Part shown: positions 1-5,553 of the stretch, in pieces
Layout: every line of letters starts with the position of its first letter
How positions within the stretch are numbered: position 1 is the first letter of the stretch
Source of the DNA: Acidisphaera sp035272265
GTDB lineage: Bacteria; Pseudomonadota; Alphaproteobacteria; Acetobacterales; Acetobacteraceae
Assembly: GCA_035272265.1 (NCBI GenBank)
Contig: DATEQV010000521.1
Span: 1-15,922, forward strand
Length of the DNA: 15,922 nt
Reading direction: 5' to 3'
The notes under the pieces: model-generated
Databases searched by the model: none
Seen by the model: only the letters and a program-made list of their open reading frames with translations
Told to the model about the DNA's origin: nothing
Position numbers and translations under genes: made by a program

Positions 1-1
1 C

Positions 2-499
2 ACCGCGACGATCGCGTCCGACCTCTATCAGCGCGCCTGGGACGCGGCGGCGACGGTGACCGACCCGGAAATCCCGGTGCTGACCATCGTCGACCTCGGC
101 GTGCTGCGCGACATCGAGGTCGGCGCCGACGGATCGGTCGAGGTCGCGATCACGCCGACCTATTCCGGCTGTCCGGCGATGAACGTCATCGCCTTCGAGA
201 TCGAGCTGGCGCTGGCGCGCGCGGGCCTGCCGGGTGCGCGCGTGCGCACGGTACTGTCGCCCGCCTGGACGACCGACTGGATGACCGAGGACGGACGCCG
301 CAAGCTGCGCGAGTACGGCATCGCGCCGCCCGCACCGGGCGCCGGCCGCGCCGCGCTGTTCGGCGTGGAGAGCGTCCCCTGCCCGCTCTGCGGCTCGACC
401 GACACCGAGCGCCTGTCGGAGTTCGGCTCGACCGCCTGCAAGGCGCTGTGGCGCTGCCGCGCCTGCCGCGAGCCGTTCGACTATTTCAAGTGCCACTGA
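2..499 (+). CDS. paaD: Phenylacetyl-CoA epoxidase accessory protein PaaD, 5' partial
   Basis: PaaD assists assembly or maturation of the iron centres of the PaaABCE phenylacetyl-CoA 1,2-epoxidase; this role is known for the family. The frame is open from the first full codon of the window, and the residues before the internal GTG at 56 (YQRAWDAAATVTDPEIPVL) match the usual PaaD N-terminus. The gene therefore starts upstream and 56 is not the start. The N-terminal part is a DUF59/MIP18-like domain with DPEIPVLTIVDLGVLRDI and a conserved TYSGCPAMNVI cysteine loop. The C-terminal part is a cysteine-rich, probably metal-binding tail: CPLC, then STACKALWRCRAC, ending in FDYFKCH. The stop at 497-499 lies 22 bp before paaE. 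This order (paaA-B-C-D-E) is standard, so paaABC should lie just left of the window. Confidence 0.95.
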   Translation, partial: TATIASDLYQRAWDAAATVTDPEIPVLTIVDLGVLRDIEVGADGSVEVAITPTYSGCPAMNVIAFEIELALARAGLPGARVRTVLSPAWTTDWMTEDGRRKLREYGIAPPAPGAGRAALFGVESVPCPLCGSTDTERLSEFGSTACKALWRCRACREPFDYFKCH

Positions 500-521
500 C
501 TCGCATACCACTGGGGGCTGC

Positions 522-1631
522 ATGTCCGCCGAGACGCTGAGCGAACACGCGACCGGCGCGGGACCGCGCTTCCACTGGCTGCGGGTGGCGGAGGTGCAGC
601 GCGAGACGCCCGAGGCGATCTCCGTCACCTTCGACATCCCCCCCGCGTTGGCGCCGCTGTACGCGTTCCGCGCCGGCCAGTACCTGACGCTGCGCACCAC
701 GCTCGACGGCGAGGAAGTGCGGCGGTCTTACTCGATCTGCTCGGGCGTTGACGACGGCGAGCTGCGCATCGCGATCAAGCGCGTCGAGGCCGGCGTGTTC
801 TCGGTCTGGGCGCAGGAGGCTTTGGCGCCGGGTGTCGCGATCGAGGCGATGACGCCGGTCGGCCGCTTCGGCATCCCCGACGCGACGGACGCCGCGCGCG
901 TGCACGTGGCGTTCGCGGCCGGATCGGGCATCACGCCGGTGCTGTCGATCATGAAGACGGTGCTCGCGCGGGAGCCGCGCAGCCGCTTCTTCCTGTTCTA
1001 CGGCAGCCGCACCACCGGCGAGATCCTGTTCCGCGGCACGCTGGAGGATCTGAAGGACCGCTATCTCGGCCGGCTGTCGGTGTTCCACGTGCTGTCGCAG
1101 GAACAGCAGGACGTCGACGTGCTGAACGGACGGCTGGACCGCGAAAAGCTGCGCACCTTGCTGCCGCTGATGCTGGGCGGCACGAAGATCGACCACGCCT
1201 ACATCTGCGGCCCGTCGGGCATGATGGAGAGCATCGAGCGCGCACTCGCCGAGTTCGGCGTGCCGCCCGAGCGCGTGCACATCGAGCGCTTCACCTCGGT
1301 CGCGGGAGGCCGGCCGCGGGCGCCGGTCGCTATCAAGGCGGACGCGCCGCCGTTCGCGATGGCAACGCTGATCCGGGACGGGGCTCATACCGAGGTGCCG
1401 GTGGCGGTGGGCGAGTCGATCGTGGACGCCGGCTTGCGCGCCGGGCTCGATCTGCCGTTTTCCTGCAAGGGCGGCATGTGCAGCACCTGCCGCGCCAAGG
1501 TCGTCGAGGGCAGCGTGGAGATGGAGCAGAACTACGCGCTGGAACCATGGGAGACGCAGGCCGGCTATGTGCTGACCTGCCAGGCCCGCCCCACGACCGC
1601 TCGCGTCGTCGTGGATTACGACCAGCAGTAG
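522..1631 (+). CDS. paaE: Phenylacetyl-CoA epoxidase reductase subunit PaaE
   Basis: The 369-residue protein is the reductase of the phenylacetyl-CoA epoxidase. It passes electrons from NAD(P)H through FAD and a [2Fe-2S] cluster to the PaaA di-iron site. It has the class expected: an FAD-binding domain with RSYS at residues 68-71, a nucleotide-binding domain with GSGITP at 134-139 and YICGPSGMM further on, and a C-terminal plant-type ferredoxin domain with C315-x4-C320-x2-C323 and a distal C353. All four cluster ligands are present. Length is close to the usual 350-360 residues. The ATG at 522 is preceded by a G-rich ribosome site at about 513-518. It is the last paa gene here; a cobalamin gene follows 18 bp later on the same strand. 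Confidence 0.97.
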   Translation: MSAETLSEHATGAGPRFHWLRVAEVQRETPEAISVTFDIPPALAPLYAFRAGQYLTLRTTLDGEEVRRSYSICSGVDDGELRIAIKRVEAGVFSVWAQEALAPGVAIEAMTPVGRFGIPDATDAARVHVAFAAGSGITPVLSIMKTVLAREPRSRFFLFYGSRTTGEILFRGTLEDLKDRYLGRLSVFHVLSQEQQDVDVLNGRLDREKLRTLLPLMLGGTKIDHAYICGPSGMMESIERALAEFGVPPERVHIERFTSVAGGRPRAPVAIKADAPPFAMATLIRDGAHTEVPVAVGESIVDAGLRAGLDLPFSCKGGMCSTCRAKVVEGSVEMEQNYALEPWETQAGYVLTCQARPTTARVVVDYDQQ

Positions 1632-1649
1632 CGCGAGGCGTCTGCCCCC

Positions 1650-2225
1650 GTGATCGTCGCGCTGGCGCGGCATCCGATGACGGCGCTGCCGGTCGGAACG
1701 TGCTACGGCCGGCTGGACGCTGATCTCGCCTCCGACGCGTGGCCGGACTTCATCGGCGCGATCTCCGCGGCTGGCGTCGCGCTGGTCCGGAGCAGCCCGT
1801 CCCGCCGCTGCCTGCGTCCCGCGCAGGCGACGGGACTGTCCGTGCTCGTCGACGAGCGCTTGCGCGAACTGGACTTCGGCGCGTGGGAAGGCCGGCGCTG
1901 GGCCGACATCCCGCGCGAAGAACTCGATCCCTGGGCCGCAGACCCATGCGCCAACGCGCCGCCCGGCGGGGAGACGGGCGCCGCGCTGATCGCGCGCGTC
2001 GGCGCCGTCTGGGGAGCGATCGTGGCGAGGGGCGCCGACTGTGCGATCGTCACCCATGGCGGCCCGTTGAAGGTCCTGATCGAGTTGGCGCGCGGTGGTG
2101 CCCGACCTGACGGCGCCGGCACCACCGTTCGGCACGGTCGACGTCATCCGCTGCTGAGCGCGAGCGTCGCGAGGGCCGCGCTCTCCGCCAGCACGACGCA
2201 GGCCCCGAGCACATCGCCGGTGTAG
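1650..2225 (+). CDS. cobC: Histidine phosphatase family protein, probable alpha-ribazole phosphatase (3' frameshift suspected)
   Basis: Members of this branch of the phosphoglycerate mutase-like family remove the 5' phosphate of alpha-ribazole (or adenosylcobalamin phosphate) late in cobalamin assembly. The GTG start at 1650 gives an N-terminus with phosphohistidine motif RHP (H8; the RHP variant of RHG), then GTCYGRLD, SSPSRRC, LRELDFGAWEG (residues 71-81) and the second catalytic histidine in VTHGG (H136). The substrate is inferred from the adjoining cobS. After about residue 148 the open frame reads low-quality sequence (GGARPDGAGTTVRHGRR) to 2225. The +1 frame instead gives VVPDLTAPAPPFGTVDVIRC and a stop at 2155-2157, the usual end for the family, so one extra base near 2092-2098 is likely. 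With that end the overlap with cobS drops from 82 to 14 bp. This is the Salmonella-type cobC, not the decarboxylase of the same symbol. Confidence 0.85.
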   Translation: MIVALARHPMTALPVGTCYGRLDADLASDAWPDFIGAISAAGVALVRSSPSRRCLRPAQATGLSVLVDERLRELDFGAWEGRRWADIPREELDPWAADPCANAPPGGETGAALIARVGAVWGAIVARGADCAIVTHGGPLKVLIELARGGARPDGAGTTVRHGRRHPLLSASVARAALSASTTQAPSTSPV

Positions 2226-2872
2226 CCGCCAAGCCGGCGATGGGCGGCGAGGCCGAGCAATCCGGTCACGACCAGCGCTGCGGCGCAGGCGGGAACGGCG
2301 TGGCCGCGCAGCGACGCGCCGACGATTACCGCCGCAATCATCAACCCGCCCGCGATGCCGGCCGGGATTCGCTCGCGCAAGGTCGCCGCCATGCCGTCGG
2401 GCCGCGCCGGTTCGAGAACCAGGACGAGCAGCAGCAGGCAGGCGCGGCTCAGCGCGCCAGTCGCCACGAGCGCCGTCGCCACGAGGACCGGATCGGCGAT
2501 CGCGCCGAGCGCGGTCGCCCGCACAGCCAGGGTCAGCATCAGCGCAAGCGCGCCGTACGTGCCGATGCGGCTGTCGCGCATGATCCGCAGCGCGCTCTCC
2601 CGCGCCGCCCCTCCGCCCAATCCGTCGGCCGTGTCGGCGAGTCCGTCCTCGTGCAGCGCCCCGGTTGTCAGCAGCATCGCCGCGATCGCCAGCACCGCGG
2701 CGAGCGCCGGCACGCGGGCGCAGAGTGCGAACACCGCCGCGCCGACCGCGCCGACCAGCGCGCCGACCACGGGAAACGCCCACAGCGCGCGCACGATCGG
2801 CACCGGCTCACCCGCAAGACGCCAGGCCGGGATACGGGTCAGCCAGGTCAGTGCGGAAGCCAAGCCGCGCAT
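2144..2872 (-). CDS. cobS: Adenosylcobinamide-GDP ribazoletransferase (cobalamin synthase) CobS
   Basis: The 242-residue integral membrane enzyme joins adenosylcobinamide-GDP with alpha-ribazole or its 5'-phosphate, giving cobalamin or cobalamin phosphate. Family signatures are clear: LTRIP near the N-terminus, LHEDGLADTADGLGGG (the acidic Mg-binding region, about residues 73-88), IMRDSRIGTYG, and GGYTGDVLGA near the C-terminus. The rest is hydrophobic Ala/Leu/Val segments, fitting a polytopic inner-membrane protein. Length is normal (about 240-260). The ATG at 2870-2872 has only a weak purine-rich upstream site. The gene faces cobC tail to tail. Upstream of its start come 560 bp of repeats and an unrelated gene on the other strand, so it is separated from cobB-cobT, where it might be expected. 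This gene corresponds to cobV in Pseudomonas denitrificans naming. Confidence 0.97.
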   Translation of the reverse strand: MRGLASALTWLTRIPAWRLAGEPVPIVRALWAFPVVGALVGAVGAAVFALCARVPALAAVLAIAAMLLTTGALHEDGLADTADGLGGGAARESALRIMRDSRIGTYGALALMLTLAVRATALGAIADPVLVATALVATGALSRACLLLLVLVLEPARPDGMAATLRERIPAGIAGGLMIAAVIVGASLRGHAVPACAAALVVTGLLGLAAHRRLGGYTGDVLGACVVLAESAALATLALSSG

Positions 2873-2911
2873 CGGGCTCTACCAGGTCCTGGGAAGCTGA
2901 ACCCATCTACT

Positions 2912-2934
2912 CCGTCAGTGCGAGCGAAGCGAAG
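2912..2934. repeat. Isolated arm of the inverted repeat that follows
   Basis: Twenty-three bases match, with one mismatch (GTCAG versus GTCAT), the reverse complement of the right arm at about 3018-3039. It looks like a truncated extra copy of the same GTCATTGCGAG-type palindromic repeat. Confidence 0.7.
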
Positions 2935-2940
2935 CTTCAT

Positions 2941-3040
2941 TCCGTCATTGCGAGGAGCGCAGCGACGAAGCAACCCAGGGCCGCGCGACCAGCGCCTGAC
3001 GTGTCGCCCTGGGTTGCTTCGCTTCGCTCGCAATGACGGA
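2941..3040. repeat. Long inverted repeat, GTCATTGCGAG family
   Basis: The left arm 2941-2980 and right arm 3007-3040 are inverted copies. The outer 14 bases (TCCGTCATTGCGAG) and inner 14 bases (GAAGCAACCCAGGG) pair perfectly; the left arm has six extra bases in the middle. The loop is 26 bases. Repeats of this look are scattered in many alphaproteobacterial genomes; its role here is unknown. As RNA it would form a strong hairpin, but there is no following T-run to make it a standard terminator. Confidence 0.85.
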
Positions 3041-3084
3041 CTGAATGAGTTTCCGCCATCGGGACTTGGTATGACTTGCTAACG

Positions 3085-3142
3085 GTGATCGCACTCGTCT
3101 CGATCTCGTTATGGCCCATCTGCCGGGCCATGACGTGTTGAT
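3085..3142. repeat. Short palindromic element, reduced relative of the 3193-3309 copy
   Basis: A hairpin ATGGCCC (3111-3117) / GGGCCAT (3125-3131) sits between flanks shared with the next element: GTGATCGCACTC on the left (3085-3096) and CATGACGTGTTGAT on the right (3129-3142). The core is one hairpin rather than three, as if the inner part was lost or never gained. Confidence 0.7.
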
Positions 3143-3192
3143 CCGGTTCGCTCGGCAGTGCCTCGTCATTCTACAGCATCTTCAACCTAGGT

Positions 3193-3309
3193 GTGATCGC
3201 ACTCACCTTGGTCTCGTCATGGTCCGCGCAGGCGGACCATCCACGCCTTGCTTTCGCGCGGCCGGCAAAGGCGTGGATGCTCCGCCTTCGCGGAGCATGA
3301 CGTGTTGAT
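3193..3309. repeat. Three-hairpin (cloverleaf) palindromic element
   Basis: An outer pairing CGTCATG (3215-3221) / CATGACG (3296-3302) encloses three stems: ATGGTCCGC / GCGGACCAT (3219-3227, 3232-3240), ATCCACGCCTT / AAGGCGTGGAT (3239-3249, 3268-3278) and TGCTCCGC / GCGGAGCA (3278-3285, 3290-3297). The flanks GTGATCGCACTC (3193-3204) and CATGACGTGTTGAT (3296-3309) recur around the element at 3085-3142. The same architecture, with different stem sequences, is found inside the gene at 3436. Confidence 0.8.
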
Positions 3310-3363
3310 GCGGCTCGTGCGAAAGCGCCCCAGGAATAACGATCTAATAACGCCCAAGCCCCC

Positions 3364-3393
3364 TTGCCAACATCCAGCATATTTCCCTATTAC
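3364..3393 (+). promoter_or_regulatory. Weak candidate sigma-70-like promoter for the unknown gene
   Basis: TTGCCA (3364-3369), an 18-base spacer and TATTAC (3388-3393) lie in the only A/T-richer patch of the region, 43 bp before the ATG at 3436. This is a pattern match only; two poor hexamers in a short search are weak evidence. Confidence 0.25.
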
Positions 3394-3422
3394 CCCTCCC
3401 GAGAGTTCCACGCCCGGCCACG

Positions 3423-3430
3423 AAAGGAGG
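3423..3430 (+). promoter_or_regulatory. Strong Shine-Dalgarno site for the gene at 3436
   Basis: AAAGGAGG at 3423-3430 is a near-perfect anti-16S match five bases before ATG 3436. It is the best ribosome site in the window and is the main reason to believe that this gene is translated and starts there. Confidence 0.75.
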
Positions 3431-3435
3431 GGTAG

Positions 3436-5292
3436 ATGTTCGATTTCCTGCCGCCCTTCCTCAAGCGGCTCTACCAAGGCTTTCGCGTCCCGTACGCCCG
3501 CGGCACCCGCGTGCGCGAAACCCCCGAGCCCGAACCCGAGATCGCCGTGTCCATGCGCGAGCGCATGTTCCGCGTCGAGATCATCCAGGACGCCTTCTGC
3601 GCGCACAGGCCCAAGCCCCAGCGGCTGTTCCGCAAGCCGTCCGGCCATCGCAGCATGGAATCCTGGTGCGACCTGGAGGTCTCCCGCTACCCGACCACCC
3701 GCCACCGCTGCGCCCACTGCACCGACGCAAGCGACCTCTACAAACGCGCCAACCAAGGCGACTGGCAGGCCGAGGTCCGCCTGCACCGGCTGGCGACGCG
3801 CGCCTCGATGCGCCTGCTCGCCGAACGCCGCGCCTGGGCGGAAACCCGCCGACGCCAACGTGCCGCCCGCACCCCGGAGCCGGGGCCGCCGCCGGTCATC
3901 TGGATCACGCTCGGCTGGAAGCCCTGGCGCGACCGACGCGCCGCCGATCCCGGCCCCTGGTACATCGTCGAGCGCCGCGCGGCCGAGGCCAAGCTCGTGC
4001 GCGCCCACACCCGCACTCTGAGCCGCGCGGTCCAGCGCCACCGCGCCCGCGCGCGCGACCGCGAAGCCGCCCGCGACGCCGCGCGCGACCCCGTCCCCGC
4101 CCCTATCCCCGTCATGGCCGGCCTTGTGCCGGCCATCCACGACTTCGCTGACGTTGCAGAAGAAAGCAAGTCGTGGATGACCGGGACAAGCCCGGTCATG
4201 ACGGAAAAGGAACGGGCGGACGGGGCCGTACCGGCGCCGAACGACCCAACCCTGTCATCGCGAGGCGCGCAGCGCCGTGACGGCCCCGCGCCGCGTGACA
4301 GACGCACGCGCAAGGGCCCGCCCCGCCGCCAATCGGCGACGCGCGACGACGACGCACGCGCGCCCGCCCCGGCGGTGCCGGAACAAGCCCCGCCGCCCGT
4401 ACCGCAACCCGTCAGGTACGTGCTCTCGTACCGCGGCGGCTCCTCGACCCGCGTTCGCATCGGCGGGGGCCCGACGATCCCCGCGCCCGCGAACGGTGAT
4501 CACGGCGCCATCGAACCCGTTTCAGCCGTTACGGTCGCGCACGCCGGCCTCGGCGAAGGTCGCCATTCCGGTGTGGCAGGCGAGTGCGGCGCGCAGCAGC
4601 AGGATCGCGAGTGTCGCACCCGAGGCCTCGCCCAGCCGCATGTCGAGGTCGAGCAGCGGACGCTGCCCGAGTTCGGCGATCATCGCCCGATGCCCGGCTT
4701 CGGCCGAGAGATGGGCGACCTGGGCGTGGTCGAGCCCGCCGGGCGCGAGCCGCGCCAGCGGTGCGGCCGCGGCGGTGCAGACGAAGCCGTCGAGCAGCAC
4801 CGGAATGCGCCGCTGCCGGGCGGCGAGCGCAGCCCCGAGGATCGCGGCGAGCTCCCGCCCGCCGAGCGCCATCGCCGCGCGCAACGGATCGCCACGCACG
4901 CCGGCGTGGCGCGCGAGCGCGGCATCGACCACGGCGCGCTTGCGAACAAGGCCGGCATCGTCGACGCCGGTGCCGCGCCCGGCCCAGCGCGCACCGTCGC
5001 CGCCGAACAGCGCCGCGGCGAGGCAGGCGGCGGCGGTGGTGTTGCCGATCCCCATCTCGCCCAGTGCGACGAGATCGCAGTCGGCGACGGACTCGTACCC
5101 GGCGGCGACGGCGCTGACGAACGCCTGCTCGCTCATCGCGGCCGCGGTGGTGATGTCGGCGGTCGGCGCGTCGAGATCGAGCGGGACGACCCGCAGCGCG
5201 GCGCCCGCGATGCCGGCGAGCTGGTTGATCGCGGCGCCCCCGGCGATGAAGTTGGCGACCATCTGCCGCGTCACCTCGGGCGGATACGGTGA
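3436..5292 (+). CDS. Unrecognised protein, repeat-invaded; 3' half is probably antisense read-through of cobT
   Basis: I do not recognise this gene. The frame stays open for 618 residues, but only about residues 1-350 (to roughly 4490) lie outside cobT. Residues 1-225 look like true coding sequence: strong ribosome site, GC-rich third positions, varied composition with W, Y, F and C, cysteines C55, C78, C92 and C95 (the last two CAHC), WITLGWKPWRD at 156-166, then an Arg/Ala-rich, probably helical part. Residues 227-257 (MAGLVPAIHDF to SPVMTE) are a translated palindromic repeat, and 274-281 (SSRGAQRR) a second repeat arm. A Pro/Ala/Arg-rich linker and RYVLSYRGGSSTRVRIGGG follow. From residue 363 it is codon-register antisense to cobT, where stops are rare because high-GC genes avoid TTA, CTA and TCA. 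The true C-terminus is unclear. No signal peptide or membrane segment is seen. Confidence 0.5.
   Translation: MFDFLPPFLKRLYQGFRVPYARGTRVRETPEPEPEIAVSMRERMFRVEIIQDAFCAHRPKPQRLFRKPSGHRSMESWCDLEVSRYPTTRHRCAHCTDASDLYKRANQGDWQAEVRLHRLATRASMRLLAERRAWAETRRRQRAARTPEPGPPPVIWITLGWKPWRDRRAADPGPWYIVERRAAEAKLVRAHTRTLSRAVQRHRARARDREAARDAARDPVPAPIPVMAGLVPAIHDFADVAEESKSWMTGTSPVMTEKERADGAVPAPNDPTLSSRGAQRRDGPAPRDRRTRKGPPRRQSATRDDDARAPAPAVPEQAPPPVPQPVRYVLSYRGGSSTRVRIGGGPTIPAPANGDHGAIEPVSAVTVAHAGLGEGRHSGVAGECGAQQQDRECRTRGLAQPHVEVEQRTLPEFGDHRPMPGFGREMGDLGVVEPAGREPRQRCGRGGADEAVEQHRNAPLPGGERSPEDRGELPPAERHRRAQRIATHAGVARERGIDHGALANKAGIVDAGAAPGPARTVAAEQRRGEAGGGGGVADPHLAQCDEIAVGDGLVPGGDGADERLLAHRGRGGDVGGRRVEIERDDPQRGARDAGELVDRGAPGDEVGDHLPRHLGRIR
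4110..4203. repeat. Cloverleaf palindromic element inside the unknown gene
   Basis: The plan matches the element at 3193-3309: outer CGTCATG (4110-4116) / CATGACG (4197-4203), stem ATGGCCGGC / GCCGGCCAT (4114-4122, 4128-4136), stem ATCCACGACTT / AAGTCGTGGAT (4135-4145, 4168-4178) and stem GACCGGG / CCCGGTC (4179-4185, 4191-4197). It is 94 bp long, so a clean insertion would change the reading frame unless other bases changed too. The host frame reads through it as VMAGLVPAIHDF and onward. Confidence 0.85.
4254..4274. repeat. Isolated arm of the GTCATTGCGAG-type repeat
   Basis: Twenty-one bases match the left arm at 2944-2964 with two mismatches. In the gene at 3436 it is read as SSRGAQRR. 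No facing arm is seen, so this is a partial copy. Confidence 0.65.
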
Positions 5293-5553
5293 CACCCCGC
5301 GCGCCACCACGCCATGATTTCCCGCAAAAACAAGGACTTGCACACGCGCGAGCGACGGCTCGGGCCGGCCTTGCCAGCGCGCGAGCCAGGCGCACAGCTC
5401 CTCCAGCCGGCCGAGGCTGCGCGGCGGCTTGGTCAGCGTGTCCTGCCGCGCGCGCACGGCGTCGGCCGCCGCGTCCTCGCCGGACGGCAGGTCACGGCAG
5501 GCGCGATCGAGGGCGTCGAAGGTGTCGAAGGTGTCGAAGGTGTCGAACATCAT
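4522..5553 (-). CDS. cobT: Nicotinate-nucleotide--dimethylbenzimidazole phosphoribosyltransferase CobT
   Basis: CobT activates the lower ligand: it moves phosphoribose from nicotinate mononucleotide to dimethylbenzimidazole, giving alpha-ribazole phosphate. The 343-residue protein has the normal length and the family motifs: TKPPRSLGRLEEL (41-53), VLVFAGNHGV (73-82), GEMGIGNTTAA (165-175), and near the C-terminus MRLGEASGA with the expected catalytic glutamate E309. The ATG at 5551-5553 overlaps the cobB stop as ATGA. A second ATG follows directly. The first 13 residues are odd, M-M then repeated F-D-T, encoded by a 9-bp tandem repeat. The gene is called cobU in Pseudomonas denitrificans naming. 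Downstream there is no cobS; instead the unknown plus-strand gene converges on it. Confidence 0.97.
   Translation of the reverse strand: MMFDTFDTFDTFDALDRACRDLPSGEDAAADAVRARQDTLTKPPRSLGRLEELCAWLARWQGRPEPSLARVQVLVFAGNHGVVARGVSPYPPEVTRQMVANFIAGGAAINQLAGIAGAALRVVPLDLDAPTADITTAAAMSEQAFVSAVAAGYESVADCDLVALGEMGIGNTTAAACLAAALFGGDGARWAGRGTGVDDAGLVRKRAVVDAALARHAGVRGDPLRAAMALGGRELAAILGAALAARQRRIPVLLDGFVCTAAAAPLARLAPGGLDHAQVAHLSAEAGHRAMIAELGQRPLLDLDMRLGEASGATLAILLLRAALACHTGMATFAEAGVRDRNG
5513..5548. repeat. 9-bp tandem repeat in the 5' end of cobT
   Basis: Four 9-bp units run from 5513 to 5548, plus-strand consensus GTGTCGAAG. The first unit has GCG for GTG and the last ends in C. Read on the cobT strand they give a Phe-Asp-Thr repeat right after the start codons. 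A change in unit number would keep the frame. Confidence 0.9.

Larger units (their letters stand above)
2873..3435. other. Repeat-rich intergenic region between divergent cobS and the unknown gene
   Basis: This 563-bp stretch holds no convincing coding sequence. It carries one isolated repeat arm, one long inverted repeat and two related palindromic elements (listed separately), then a less GC-rich 110-bp leader for the gene at 3436. It lies upstream of both cobS and that gene, so any promoter for either must be here. I looked for the conserved boxes of a cobalamin riboswitch on the cobS side and saw none. Confidence 0.8.

Noticed and set aside
492..498. GCCACTG, identical to the core of the cobalamin-riboswitch B12 box
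   Set aside because: It encodes the conserved PaaD terminus (Cys-His-stop), no other riboswitch boxes surround it, and it precedes paaE rather than a cob gene.
486..2783. A 765-codon open frame on the minus strand across paaE, cobC and cobS
   Set aside because: It is Arg/Gly/Ala-rich, has no recognisable domain and lies antisense or out of frame to three clear genes. Such frames are common in very GC-rich DNA.
2941..3040. Intrinsic terminator
   Set aside because: The hairpin is very long, has no T-run on either side and lies upstream of, not after, the flanking genes. It is better explained as a mobile palindromic repeat.
3217..4140. A 307-codon minus-strand frame opposite the unknown gene
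   Set aside because: It is Gly/Ala/Val-rich, begins inside a palindromic repeat and has no ribosome site; the plus strand has the better codon usage and a strong Shine-Dalgarno.
2912..4274. CRISPR array
   Set aside because: The repeats are palindromic, of different types and irregularly spaced, with no uniform direct repeats, spacers or cas genes.
2144..5553. cobS and cobT as cobaltochelatase subunits that would partner CobN
   Set aside because: Motifs are those of cobalamin synthase (LHEDGLADTADG) and the phosphoribosyltransferase (GEMGIGNTT). Neither has AAA+ or VWA features; only the gene names coincide.
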